Shown here piece by piece: positions 36,324 to 45,664 of a stretch of DNA of 64,000 nucleotides. The stretch lies in the NCBI RefSeq assembly GCF_900249755.1, contig NZ_LT976854.1:62001-126000 (forward strand), read 5' to 3'. Numbering within the stretch: the stretch's first letter is position 1; every line of letters starts with the position of its first letter. The notes under the pieces are model-generated. The model was not told where the DNA came from, did not search any database, and saw only the letters and a list, made by a program, of their open reading frames with translations. The position numbers were made by a program, and so were the translations under genes. This stretch comes from Cupriavidus taiwanensis. Its GTDB lineage: Bacteria > Pseudomonadota > Gammaproteobacteria > Burkholderiales > Burkholderiaceae.

Positions 36324-39167
36324 ATGGCTGACTCCGCGCCTCCCACCCTCGACCCTGCCCAAGAGGTTCGCATCGAGGCCGTACATGGCGGATTTCTGTA
36401 CCAGCATCTGTATGCCGTCGGCTGTCTCCTCGCCGCCGCTCGCCTGAACGCGACGCAGATCGTCATCGAGCGCGACGAGGATATCGAGGTCGAAACAGGG
36501 CAAGGCCGCACTTACATTCAGGTCAAGAAGCGCAATCGACCGATCATCCGCAGCGACATCCAGTCCGCGTTCAACAGGTTCGAGGTGCTTCGGGAAGAGC
36601 ACCGCCAAGGGCGCCGAGCGGGCGCGGCGACTTTCGCGATTGTGGTCAATCAACTGCTGGGGCCTGAGTTGGCCTCCGACGTGGCGTCTGGGGCGATTTC
36701 GCCGGACGTCGAGGTGATGTGGCCCGGCCGTCCGCCAAACTCCGTGTTTGCGGGCTTCCCGCCGGCTTGGTCATCGATTGATGATGCCCTGGCATGGTGT
36801 GTTCAGGCGGCGTCGACTGTTCCGCTCGCGATGTTGGCGCCGGACTCGCTGGTCTGGAAGCTCGCGGGCCGTGTCCTGTCCGCCGCGGCAGGCACGGCAC
36901 CGCACGCCGACCATGCCTTCGCAGCCTCTGATCTGCCGTTCCTGTTCGAGCAACTTCTAGTGCAGCTCCAGGACTTTCCGTCTCCGCCTCTCCGATATCG
37001 TCCCCAGGCCGACGAGCCCGAGATCGACAGCGGAGCTAGGGTCAGGATCATTTCGGGCTTTTCCGGCGCCGGCAAGACCTCCTGGGCCTCACAGGCAGCC
37101 ACCTACAGCCGTCACAACTGTGCCTACTACGATTGCGCCGAGACACCAGGAGAGGCGATCGCGCCGTCGCTCGTGCGGGAGCTTACCGCGAAGCTCGTGG
37201 GGGCCAGCCCAGAAGCGGTACGGCGCATCCTAATGCCCGGAGCCACTGGGATCGAGTCGTTCCGCGCGCTCGACGTCCACTTGGGACAGATAGGCCTGAC
37301 CTCGACGGTCGTTCTCGACAACGTCCACCGCGTCCCGGCCGAAAGCATCCAGCGCCTGGTCAATGCGAGTGCGCACCTGCGCATGGTGCTGCTGTCCCAG
37401 CCGGTGGGCTCGCTGCCAGAGATCGAAGCCCTGCTGGGAATCAAGCGTGAGACGCTCAATGGCTGGAGCGTCGATGAGGTAGCTGCGGCGTCGGCGTCCT
37501 GGGGTTGCCGTGGTGATGCGACGGCAATGGGGCGGCTCCGAAGCGTGACTGGCGGCATGCCCCTGTTTGTCCAGAGTGCGGCGGCCATCGCCCGGGAGGA
37601 ATACCAAGGATCGGTGCCCGAGCTGTGCAACGCCCTGGAAGCACTAACGAGCACTGCTGAGACCGCCCAAGAAATCATCTTGGCGAAGGTGTTCAGCGCG
37701 CTGCCTGAACCGGTTCAGCGTTGCGTTGCCGTTCTCGGCCTGTCTGACATTGGCCTGGAGCATCAAGAAGTCCAAAGCTGGTTACAGCGCGCTCTTGGTG
37801 TCACGGAACAAGCCGTTGCGGCGGCGCTGAGGACGCTCCGCTCCTGGGGTGTCGTAGAAGTTTTCGGCGCCAAGCAGGTGAAGCTCCATGACGCTCTTCG
37901 CCTTCTGGGAGGTCAGCACTTGGCGATGCTGCCGCCGGAGACCCGGAAGGCATCGCTGACGGGGCTCAAAGAGCTGTTGCTGCTTTCTCTGTACCGCGAG
38001 CGTGACACCTCGCGGTTCTCGCTGCTGACGCGCGTACTGTTGGCGGCAGACGACGTGAAGATTCTGGTCGACTTGATCGGGGAGGAGATGTTTCACGAGA
38101 TGGGCGTCGCCACGGAGATGTGGCACCACCTCGAGGAGCTCGTTTCTCGCGAAGGGGTTGATGCAGAACAGCACTACTGGGCGTTGGACGGCTTGGTTTT
38201 CTCCGACATCAAGCGTGGCCGGTATGAGCTGCTGCCGCCTCGGTTCGCAAAAATGCAACACCTGATCGATGAGGGCGGACTCGGCAACGACGCGCTCGTG
38301 TCGTTCACGATGAAGCGGATGTTCTATGACGCCTATCTAAAGGACACAAAAAGCGTCACGGCCGCGATCGCAAAGCTCAGGAGACTTGTACCTGAGAACG
38401 ATGTTCACCAGCGCGTTTACTTGTACAACGCAGCGGCCTCCATGCTTGAACTCGGGCAACTGGAGCAGGCGCTTGCGCTGGCCAGCGACGTGGTCGACGC
38501 AAACTTTCGCGCGCTTGGCATCACGGCCAAGCAGGTCCACCTGCAGCAGGCGCCAGCGATCCGGCAGATGATCAACTGGTCGGTGATCGATCACGCTGAC
38601 GTCAAGCGGTTGGCCGACGCGCTGGACTTGAAGGCGAAGGTGAGTAAAGCCCTTCACCTGATCGACCCGTTCCTGCTAATCCAGGCGATGAAGTTCTACG
38701 GCATTGCCGGCGCCGTCGAGTCGGTAGTTCGCGTCGGGCAGGATCTGGCCGACGAGTTCGTTTTCCGACACGACTTCGTTGGGGCTCGCGAGGTGCTCGA
38801 GCAGCACGTCATACCGGTCGTCACAGGCAACAAGCTCCTGACAAAAAATATTGGGGCGCGCGGTCAATACGCCGTCGTTTTGGCCTACTGCGGCGACTAT
38901 GCTGCGGCTGAGCGAGAGATGGCACGGCTGCAGCCTTATGTCGATGGGCTGGACGACCGAGAGCGTACCGAGCTCCAGAGCCAGTTCGACCTGATAGGGC
39001 GGATCAAACGCAGGCCCATCCCTCAGCGCCGATTTGGGATGCCACCCCCCGCCGTCAAAGCCATGCCCATTCGCCCGCGTCAGGTCGAGAAGGTTGGGCG
39101 CAACGACCCGTGTCCTTGTGGATCGGGCCAAAAATTCAAGAAGTGCGATTGTGACTTGACCGCCTGA
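36324..39167 (+). CDS. STAND-type NTPase with N-terminal DUF4297/Cap4-like nuclease and C-terminal SEC-C motif
   Basis: The protein has 947 residues. Residues about 10-100 look like the DUF4297/Cap4-type nuclease: GGFLYQHLYAVGCLL, then E49 and ERDEDIEVE around 49-57, then Q66-V-K68. A P-loop, GFSGAGKTS (245-253), and a Walker B-like VVLDNVH (D332) start a STAND/NACHT-type ATPase. A winged helix (about 440-560) and helical repeats to about 890 follow. SEC-C closes it: NDPCPCGSGQKFKKCDC, with C930, C932, C941 and C943. The layout matches antiviral STAND sensors whose repeats detect a phage protein and release a nuclease. ATG 36324 follows AGGACC. Confidence 0.8.
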   Translation: MADSAPPTLDPAQEVRIEAVHGGFLYQHLYAVGCLLAAARLNATQIVIERDEDIEVETGQGRTYIQVKKRNRPIIRSDIQSAFNRFEVLREEHRQGRRAGAATFAIVVNQLLGPELASDVASGAISPDVEVMWPGRPPNSVFAGFPPAWSSIDDALAWCVQAASTVPLAMLAPDSLVWKLAGRVLSAAAGTAPHADHAFAASDLPFLFEQLLVQLQDFPSPPLRYRPQADEPEIDSGARVRIISGFSGAGKTSWASQAATYSRHNCAYYDCAETPGEAIAPSLVRELTAKLVGASPEAVRRILMPGATGIESFRALDVHLGQIGLTSTVVLDNVHRVPAESIQRLVNASAHLRMVLLSQPVGSLPEIEALLGIKRETLNGWSVDEVAAASASWGCRGDATAMGRLRSVTGGMPLFVQSAAAIAREEYQGSVPELCNALEALTSTAETAQEIILAKVFSALPEPVQRCVAVLGLSDIGLEHQEVQSWLQRALGVTEQAVAAALRTLRSWGVVEVFGAKQVKLHDALRLLGGQHLAMLPPETRKASLTGLKELLLLSLYRERDTSRFSLLTRVLLAADDVKILVDLIGEEMFHEMGVATEMWHHLEELVSREGVDAEQHYWALDGLVFSDIKRGRYELLPPRFAKMQHLIDEGGLGNDALVSFTMKRMFYDAYLKDTKSVTAAIAKLRRLVPENDVHQRVYLYNAAASMLELGQLEQALALASDVVDANFRALGITAKQVHLQQAPAIRQMINWSVIDHADVKRLADALDLKAKVSKALHLIDPFLLIQAMKFYGIAGAVESVVRVGQDLADEFVFRHDFVGAREVLEQHVIPVVTGNKLLTKNIGARGQYAVVLAYCGDYAAAEREMARLQPYVDGLDDRERTELQSQFDLIGRIKRRPIPQRRFGMPPPAVKAMPIRPRQVEKVGRNDPCPCGSGQKFKKCDCDLTA

Positions 39168-39448
39168 GGCAGCCCTGGATCCAAGGTAACATTCCGCCAT
39201 CACCATCCTTGAAGACGGTCGTTAATACCCGGCGGTGATGCAGGAGGATGTTTTGGAGCTGGCGCGTCGAGGGCCGCCACTCTGGTAATCGGCCTGCGCG
39301 TGATCGATTTGCTCTAGCTGGTCGCGGTCCTCAATCCACGTGAGCGGAGGCTGAAGGGAGCTAGAGGCAATTGCCGGCCCTGAAGCGACAGTTGGGCTAT
39401 CAACAGCCGGTCATTCACGGGTGGAGTTATGGACGATTGTCATACCCT

Positions 39449-40489
39449 TCAAATTTCTATGCCTGTTTTTTCTTTCAACTCAGAGAACTTGATTGTCTCA
39501 AAAAGGCTAAAACTGATTACTTGTCCCTGATGCCTGTCGAAATCATAGCCCCACTTCCTGAGAGTCTCGTTAGACGTGTCGCCCGGGAGAACGGTTTCAT
39601 AGACTAGACGCAGATAGGGCCTGTCTTTGAGACGCCAGTAGTACTTGCTTGCGAATACCTTGCGTCGCAAAACCTTGAGCTCTTCAACAAGGGATGGAAT
39701 AAGCACGCGAACTGGCGTTTGCGCACTGAAATTAGTCACCTCGTCGGTCGCCCACTCACCTGAATTTTTGACCCAGTAATCGAAAGAGTACAGATGCTTT
39801 CGCTCCGTCTCAGACCGACTAGTAGCCTTAAAATCCTTATCCCAAAGCAGAACTCGACACGTGTCCAGCAGCGTCTTCAGTACGTCCGGCTCGTGGATCT
39901 CAACATGAGCATCGTAATGGTAAACGTCGACGTACAAGCCGAGGAATAGCTTCAAGTAACGGAGTGCCGTCTTATGGGAGTAGATCAAGTCGGGGAGTGA
40001 TGGAGAATGCGCAAACCAGAGAGTGAAGACGGCCGGCATCATCTCCCGAACCTTGTGCTCCTCCGTCTTCGCAATCTCAGGCAAGAACTCTATAGTTTTG
40101 GACTTGTCGTCGCCGTTGATTAGGGAAGCCGCCTGCCAGAAGATCGGGCGTGACACATGGATCTCTTCTGTATTCAAGTCAACTGCGTACAAGATCACGT
40201 GGGTCTTGTAGCTAAGTTCGGTCCAGTAGTAGAGGGTGCTCTCCTTAATGCCGCCAACGACGGGAATCCGATCCTTCTTACGAACCTTAAGATTCTCGGA
40301 TGACTTCACCTGAGCTTTAAAATACCGGCCAGTCACTTGATCTTCGTGCACGATCTCGACCTCAAAATCTACTCCGTAGTCGCTTTCCGTCACGTTTCGG
40401 AAAATTCCGATATGCCGAAGCTTGTAGACCAGAATCGCGTAAGAATCGGATTCCGCCTTATGTTGCTTAATGCGAGTGGGCAGCTTCAC
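39449..40489 (-). CDS. DUF4365-type protein with PD-(D/E)XK-like N-terminus
   Basis: This 346-residue protein starts at GTG 40489. Its first 120 residues fit the DUF4365 pattern, a restriction-like fold. An early Glu/Asp stretch (TESDYGVDFEVE with D41 and E43) is followed by Q60-V-K62 in KAQVKSS and a strand-rich WTELSYKTHVILYAVDL. The rest is unfamiliar and mostly helical, with many aromatic residues. GC content is the lowest in the window, indicating recent transfer. DUF4365 proteins are common in defence islands, alone or as nuclease modules. It converges on the STAND gene. Confidence 0.65.
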   Translation of the reverse strand: MKLPTRIKQHKAESDSYAILVYKLRHIGIFRNVTESDYGVDFEVEIVHEDQVTGRYFKAQVKSSENLKVRKKDRIPVVGGIKESTLYYWTELSYKTHVILYAVDLNTEEIHVSRPIFWQAASLINGDDKSKTIEFLPEIAKTEEHKVREMMPAVFTLWFAHSPSLPDLIYSHKTALRYLKLFLGLYVDVYHYDAHVEIHEPDVLKTLLDTCRVLLWDKDFKATSRSETERKHLYSFDYWVKNSGEWATDEVTNFSAQTPVRVLIPSLVEELKVLRRKVFASKYYWRLKDRPYLRLVYETVLPGDTSNETLRKWGYDFDRHQGQVISFSLFETIKFSELKEKTGIEI

Positions 40490-40884
40490 AGAAGTTATGC
40501 GCTAATTTAATAAAAATTCAATAGTAACAGTGAAGGCGATCAACGAATTGTCGACGATCTCAGTGACCATGTCGATTGACCGCTCATGATCGGCCAGTGC
40601 CCGACGGCGGCCGCAGGCAGATGCGGACCTGAGGCGGCCCGTCGTTGCAGCGCAAAAGCGGTCGTTTAATCCAAACCTTTCGGGCTGACGCCAGGTGTAA
40701 CGCGCCAGAAAATTTGTGGTAGCCGCGCGTGCTTTTTTGAGCGAATATTTCAAAGGATCGCAGTTGCATATTTCCAGCCAGAATTTAGAAACGGATCCCG
40801 GAATGGCTACCGATCTAACCTCGTTTCCGCGCGCCGAGCAGCCTCGTTCCCAATGATCCCCCGGTGCGATGCCACCTCGCATAG
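40490..40884. other. Gene-free stretch between the DUF4365 and helicase genes
   Basis: These 395 bp start with an AT-rich patch (40500-40530) that could hold the promoter of the DUF4365 gene. No convincing gene, RNA or repeat is seen. Confidence 0.4.
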
Positions 40885-42648
40885 TCACGCGGCAGCAGGG
40901 TTCGCGGGAAGGGCGATTACATTGTCGTTGCCAAATAGCTCGGTGGCCTTCGCGAGCGACACATCGCTTAGCAGCTGCGTGAACAATAGTGCCAGTCTTC
41001 GTTTCGGGCGTGAACACGCGACGTAGAAAAGATTACGATTGCTCTCGAAGAAATCCGTTTTATCGGCCGGTGGGCCGGCATCAATCCATTCCAGCATCTG
41101 AGCGAAGTTGTATTTGTTCCAGCCGCGGCCAATAATGACCAGCACGTTCTCAAACTCGGCGCCCTTGACGCCGTGCTTCGTCGCGAAGGGTGTGTGGCCG
41201 TCAACGAAAGCGTCGACCGCTTTCAACTCGCGATACGACACGTCTCTTAGCTTCCGCAATTGGGTTACTCGGCGCGACTCTCCCTCGACCGGTTCAGGAC
41301 CCGCCGCGGCCAGCCGATCCTCACGGACGATCACGGCATCGGGGACGAAGATGTGTGCCTGCATTCTGAGGAAGTCGATGACTTCGCCAATCGTTCCGGT
41401 CTGCTGAAGCTGGATGAGTTGCTGGAATGACTGGGACCAAGCCGCCTTGTCTTGGTGTCGGCGGATGTTCGGCCTACCGGAGTCAAGATATCCGAGCATC
41501 TCGCCGTAGCGTTGCGCCTGAAAGGCTGCACATGCAGGTTCTACCTGATCTGCCAAGAACTTGATATGGGGATCCTCCTTCTTCAGCCACGCGTCGTTGA
41601 ACTGACCGTAAATCTGTTGGATAGTCGGATAGCCCTGTTCTCGCGCGAGAACGCTATGACTGAGCATCAGGATCTTCGTGCGCTCGACAGCGAAGTCCCA
41701 GCCTTCATCGGTTAGCCGAGCCTTAAGATGGTCGAAATAGGCGCGAGCTGCCTCCAGACTAGTGTCACCGGTCCAATGGCCCCCCCCTCGGCCCGAGAGG
41801 CGCTGCCCCGGCCACTCGTTGGTGTGGAACAATCTGGCCTCACCGGGGGCATCGGCGTCGCTAGGGGTCTGGGGCAATCCTGGCCTCATGCGGTTAAGCA
41901 TCGAGACAATGGGGCTAGCCGACCGGAAATTGGCGTTCTTATTCACTACCTCAAGCGCAGCGTGCTCGACTGCACCGCATCCCTCGCCGTAAATCTTCTG
42001 CCAATGATCGCCGAATAGGCCGATCACAGGGCCGGTCCCCGTATCCAGGAAATGCTGCTTCAGGGCGTTCACGAATCCCGCATCGGTATCCTGATACTCA
42101 TCGATTAGAAGAACGGGATAGCGCGCCGTCATCACCGATCGGAATTTGGGTCGCGCAAGAAGCTCCGACATGAGCACGAGGACGTCCTCGTGCCGTAATG
42201 AGACTTCGGTTTCGGTCACTCTGGGGTAGCCGAGTTCGTATTGGATAGCCCGTACGCCGAGATCGATCACCTCCGCGTCTGCCAGCCGTTCGTCCCAGCC
42301 CGGGAGTGTCGGAACTAGTGCGCGAATTTCGGGCTGAAAATCCCTCAGCAGCGACCAGCAGAAGCTATGAATTGTTTCCGGCCGCACAGCCGGATGGGCT
42401 TGGAGACGAGACGTTATCTCCTCCTTTGCAACGTTGGTAAAGGTAATACAGCCGATCTGCTGCCGATTGCGCAACAGTTCGGCTCCGTGAAGTGTAACCA
42501 GCCTACGAAGCACCTTCTCGAGGGAATATGTTTTCCCTGCACCTGCCCCCGCCTCGAGGCGAAAGCTGCGACGGTTGTCTAAGCATTCAAACACGCGCTC
42601 CAGCGCCATACGGCCGGCGGCATCTGCCGGGCTCTCCGGATTATTCAT
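40885..42648 (-). CDS. UvrD/GajB-like superfamily 1 helicase (Gabija-like system)
   Basis: This 587-residue helicase has a Walker A GAGAGKT (residues 34-40), CITFTNVAKEEI (motif Ia), a Walker B in LLIDEYQDTD, a GDHWQKIYG glutamine motif and late FYVACSRPKRRLAL (motif VI). It is longer than typical GajB (about 494). Its ATG at 42648 lies inside the last codons of the upstream OLD-family gene (8-nt overlap), so the two are made together. In Gabija, GajB is activated by nucleic-acid ends and works with the GajA nuclease. Near residue 455 is an insertion, AAGPEPVEGES, of mini-repeat origin. Confidence 0.8.
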   Translation of the reverse strand: MNNPESPADAAGRMALERVFECLDNRRSFRLEAGAGAGKTYSLEKVLRRLVTLHGAELLRNRQQIGCITFTNVAKEEITSRLQAHPAVRPETIHSFCWSLLRDFQPEIRALVPTLPGWDERLADAEVIDLGVRAIQYELGYPRVTETEVSLRHEDVLVLMSELLARPKFRSVMTARYPVLLIDEYQDTDAGFVNALKQHFLDTGTGPVIGLFGDHWQKIYGEGCGAVEHAALEVVNKNANFRSASPIVSMLNRMRPGLPQTPSDADAPGEARLFHTNEWPGQRLSGRGGGHWTGDTSLEAARAYFDHLKARLTDEGWDFAVERTKILMLSHSVLAREQGYPTIQQIYGQFNDAWLKKEDPHIKFLADQVEPACAAFQAQRYGEMLGYLDSGRPNIRRHQDKAAWSQSFQQLIQLQQTGTIGEVIDFLRMQAHIFVPDAVIVREDRLAAAGPEPVEGESRRVTQLRKLRDVSYRELKAVDAFVDGHTPFATKHGVKGAEFENVLVIIGRGWNKYNFAQMLEWIDAGPPADKTDFFESNRNLFYVACSRPKRRLALLFTQLLSDVSLAKATELFGNDNVIALPANPAAA

Positions 42649-44716
42649 GATTCGGTTGCGTAGCATCGGGAATGTCTACCCCGGTCACTTCGGCGACCAA
42701 CTCCGCCGCAGCCGCCTCGGGGGGCAGGAGGGGCGCAGGATTACCTTCGGCAAGCCACCGCAAGCCCTCGACGATGTATCTTGGTGTCTCCCACTCCGTA
42801 TTTTCGATCGCGTGTTCGAGCGCGAAGCTCGACTTCTTCTGTTCCGCCGCATGCTCGTAAGCCTGCTCAGCTTGGTCGCCTTCGCCGAGATTGAACAGCG
42901 CCGGATTGGCGAGAATGAATGCGTCCTCGAAGCTCCGCGCGGACGGTCCTCCATCCTGCTCCGGTATTTGGTAGGCCAGCCGCCTGCCGGCGCTGATCTT
43001 CTCCTCCGCTGTCTTACCCAGGAGCTGTGCCGGGGACACGTCAGGCGCGAACCATTCCTTGATGCAAGCGTTGCTAGTGTAGCTCCCCTGCGCCACCGGG
43101 ACTGCCACGCGCTTTTTGTTCGCGTTCGGCGTGACAGAGTCGATATCAGTAATTATCAGCGTCCGGAGTTCGAGGAAGTCGAGAAGATCAAAGAAGCGGT
43201 GCGCGTAGGCGCCGCCTACCTCCAATATGGTGAGGTATTGGCTGCTGAGCTGCGGTTGTCCCCTGGCCACCGCGTCGGTCTTGCGAATCATTGATGGCAG
43301 CAGGAGACGTTCCGACGTGCCCTCGATAAGAATTGCCTTATCAGCGAAAAAAAGATCGCAGCGTGAAAGCGTAAGGTACTGGTGGAGGAACTCGCGTACA
43401 GCGGGTTGGGCACCGATCATCCCATCACGGAGGTCCTTGACAAGCGATCGCCGTAAGCCATCGCCGTCGGGAACCGACAAAAAGTAGCGGAGGCACTCGA
43501 ATCTTGCCTCGTTCGCCATATGCGGCGAGTGGGTTGTCACGACAAATTGCACCGGCCACGGCCGGTTGGCATTCAACTGCGCGACAAAAGCTGCGGCCAC
43601 GCGCTCGAGCTGCCGAATAAAGACCTCTTGCATCTGCGGATGGAGATGCGCTTCGGGCTCCTCAATGAAAATGAGGTGGACGCCAACGGAAGTGGGCGTC
43701 GCTTGGTACTCCCGGAAGAAGCGCAGCAACTGCAGGAGCATAAATACTAGATTTCTCGTCCCCAAGCCGTTATATGTTTCAGGCAGCGTCAACCCATTCA
43801 CGCCACGATATCTGACCTTGGTATGGTCCTTGAGAAGCTTGTTCACATCGAAGCTCGTCTCGGTCACGAGACCGGGATCCGAGAGACCTGGGTATCCAAA
43901 AAGGTCAAAGGTCGGGAGAAGAGAAGTTAGACCGGAATTGAAGCTGTCGTGGACGTTTCCCTGAATACCCTCAACCACTTCCCTGAGCTGTTCAGCCGTC
44001 ATACGTCTGCCGGCATCGATGTCGTCCGTCAGAGCGGACTCGAATAGCACCTCCACGACTTTGCCGAGGACGTCGCGCTCACGCATCGTGTCGTCATCGA
44101 GACCGCGCTGTGCGTTGATGAACCCGCCTCCGATCAGAGTCGTCAGCAGCTTTGTCTCAAGTACCTTGCGGTTGGTGGAGTCGTTGGGGTCGACGGCCTC
44201 GAGGGACGCCGCATAGGCGGTCGGCAGCCGTTGGCTCAAGTTGCGGAAGAAGCGTGATCGATCACCGTCGGCGTTATCGATCGGGATCACATGGTCCTCG
44301 AAAAGCGTGTCAGGCGCCGTCGCCTTCGGTCCGAACCGAAATTCGAGCCGCACCTGGTGGCATTCTTCATTGAGATCGATAATGCAGTCGCCCAAGGGCC
44401 CAAGATCCGGAGCAGCAGTGTCGTATCCGATGTCGAGAATAAGCCTGATCGATGGCAGTTGCCCTAAGACATCGCGGGATTGTGGGTCGGCACGATAAGC
44501 CTGGAGGGCCAGCCAAAAGCTCTCGTGGCAACCAAGTGAGAAATCCTCGAGCCGAAAGGTTGGTCCGTTTCCAGACAGAAGGCGCCGGAAAAGTTCGGCA
44601 ATAGAGGTTTTCCCGCTGTTGTTGCGTCCGACGATGATCGTCGTGCAATCCTCGAACCCAATTTCGATACTTCGCAAGAGACGGAAATTCTCAATCTTTG
44701 CCCTGACTATTCGCAT
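42641..44716 (-). CDS. OLD-family ATPase/TOPRIM nuclease, GajA-like (Gabija-like system)
   Basis: The protein has 691 residues. The ABC-type ATPase has GRNNSGKTS (Walker A, near residue 30), GLGTRNLVFMLLQLL (signature region), FIEEPEAHLHPQMQ (Walker B) and VVTTHSPHMA (H-loop). A TOPRIM domain follows with AILIEGTSERLLLPSM (catalytic Glu) and LIITDIDS (DxD). This is the class 2 OLD arrangement, paired with a UvrD-type helicase, as in the Gabija anti-phage system. GajA nicks DNA when nucleotide levels fall. It is about 110 residues longer than B. cereus GajA, so a diverged subtype is possible. Confidence 0.82.
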   Translation of the reverse strand: MRIVRAKIENFRLLRSIEIGFEDCTTIIVGRNNSGKTSIAELFRRLLSGNGPTFRLEDFSLGCHESFWLALQAYRADPQSRDVLGQLPSIRLILDIGYDTAAPDLGPLGDCIIDLNEECHQVRLEFRFGPKATAPDTLFEDHVIPIDNADGDRSRFFRNLSQRLPTAYAASLEAVDPNDSTNRKVLETKLLTTLIGGGFINAQRGLDDDTMRERDVLGKVVEVLFESALTDDIDAGRRMTAEQLREVVEGIQGNVHDSFNSGLTSLLPTFDLFGYPGLSDPGLVTETSFDVNKLLKDHTKVRYRGVNGLTLPETYNGLGTRNLVFMLLQLLRFFREYQATPTSVGVHLIFIEEPEAHLHPQMQEVFIRQLERVAAAFVAQLNANRPWPVQFVVTTHSPHMANEARFECLRYFLSVPDGDGLRRSLVKDLRDGMIGAQPAVREFLHQYLTLSRCDLFFADKAILIEGTSERLLLPSMIRKTDAVARGQPQLSSQYLTILEVGGAYAHRFFDLLDFLELRTLIITDIDSVTPNANKKRVAVPVAQGSYTSNACIKEWFAPDVSPAQLLGKTAEEKISAGRRLAYQIPEQDGGPSARSFEDAFILANPALFNLGEGDQAEQAYEHAAEQKKSSFALEHAIENTEWETPRYIVEGLRWLAEGNPAPLLPPEAAAAELVAEVTGVDIPDATQPNHE

Positions 44717-44762
44717 TTCGATCCCCCAACGTAAAACATAAACCCTTCATCACTGCTTGTCG

Positions 44763-45017
44763 CTATCGACTATCGCTCCACCAAGCTAGCCAAGACTGGG
44801 AAACGCCGGCCTCATCTGCTCCAATACTGTCGGAAAAAACATGCGCGTTTCGCAAGGCAATGACTAAGCGTTCGTAGAGATGAATTTCGTCGTCGCGCAG
44901 GAAAGGCGCCTTGCGAGTAAACTGATACCGTTGCGAAGGCCTCCCCTGTCGCGCTTCGCTCTCGTCGCACCTAAGCGCGTGTTTCAGGATGAACGCCAAG
45001 AGGAATGGTGCTTTCAT
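44763..45017 (-). CDS. Hypothetical 84-aa protein, possible truncated DUF2726-like gene
   Basis: ATG 45017 has AGGGGA 6 nt upstream and a hydrophobic start MKAPFLLAFILKHAL. The middle, RKAPFLRDDEIHLYERLVIALRNAHVF, is faintly like the start of DUF2726 domains, but the frame stops at 84 residues, well before such a domain could be complete. It may be a remnant cut at the edge of the island. It lies just upstream of the GajA-like gene on the same strand. Confidence 0.35.
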   Translation of the reverse strand: MKAPFLLAFILKHALRCDESEARQGRPSQRYQFTRKAPFLRDDEIHLYERLVIALRNAHVFSDSIGADEAGVSQSWLAWWSDSR

Positions 45018-45611
45018 ATGTCCCCTTGATGTTCTCGCTCCTCTGCATCGCGATAATTTTTGGTATTAGTGCCCGGCGGCCTGACCGGAGATTATGGCGA
45101 GAGGGCTGGATCCTCGCATGCCCCAAACGGAGGGTTCCATCCACAGTTGCCACAGTGAGCACAACTCCGGACAACTTCCCAGGAGGCTTGCGACTTTCGG
45201 CATCATCTTTTCAATCGCGAAGACTGCGTCGGATTGTGTGCAATCGGGGGGGGCGCCGCGAGCGGCAGCTTCTGGCCGACAACGGACGGATGCTGTTTGA
45301 AGACCTGCCCCATGTCCGCCAGATAGCGAGCCGTTATCCCGTCGTATCTTTGGTTTGCCACAACGGTATTCCGAGCTGTTGATGCAGTTTCAATAATATA
45401 CATCCAATGTTGCGCCCAGAGGCGCAGGCAGGATCCTCGCCCGCAATCCGCTTAGCGGACAAAGCCTACGCCCGACTCTTTTCGCGTCGTTGAGCGACTT
45501 GTATCACGATCTCTCGCGGATTCTGAGAAGCCTCGATTTCAGCTTCTGGCGCGTGCGCTGGCGGCCTGCTTGGGCCCCCTCAAAGAACATTGGCGAGGAG
45601 GTTCGCTGCAT
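45018..45611. other. Right flank of the island, no gene assigned
   Basis: Several short frames cross this 594-bp stretch but none has a ribosome site and a coherent sequence. It probably contains decayed DNA between the island and the native aceA gene. Confidence 0.4.
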
Positions 45612-45617
45612 AAAAAA

Positions 45618-45642
45618 AACGCCAACCCTCCGGGTTGGCGTT
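45618..45642 (-). terminator. Intrinsic terminator of isocitrate lyase gene
   Basis: A perfect 11-bp stem (AACGCCAACCC with GGGTTGGCGTT) with a 3-nt loop is followed, on the minus strand, by a U-run (the A-run at 45612-45617). It lies 23 bp after the aceA stop. Confidence 0.85.
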
Positions 45643-45664
45643 CTCCTTCAATCCCCCACCAGAA

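Noticed and set aside
39371..39607. 78-aa plus-strand frame opposite the DUF4365 gene
   Set aside because: No coherent protein or ribosome site; it is antisense to the 3' end of the minus-strand gene.
45005..45382. 125-aa plus-strand frame right of the island
   Set aside because: It has no ribosome site, an odd composition and overlaps the better-supported ATG at 45017 on the other strand.
33211..45660. Attachment-site direct repeats bordering the accessory island
   Set aside because: I compared the flanks by eye and saw no convincing repeat, and there is no tRNA target, so no att site is claimed.
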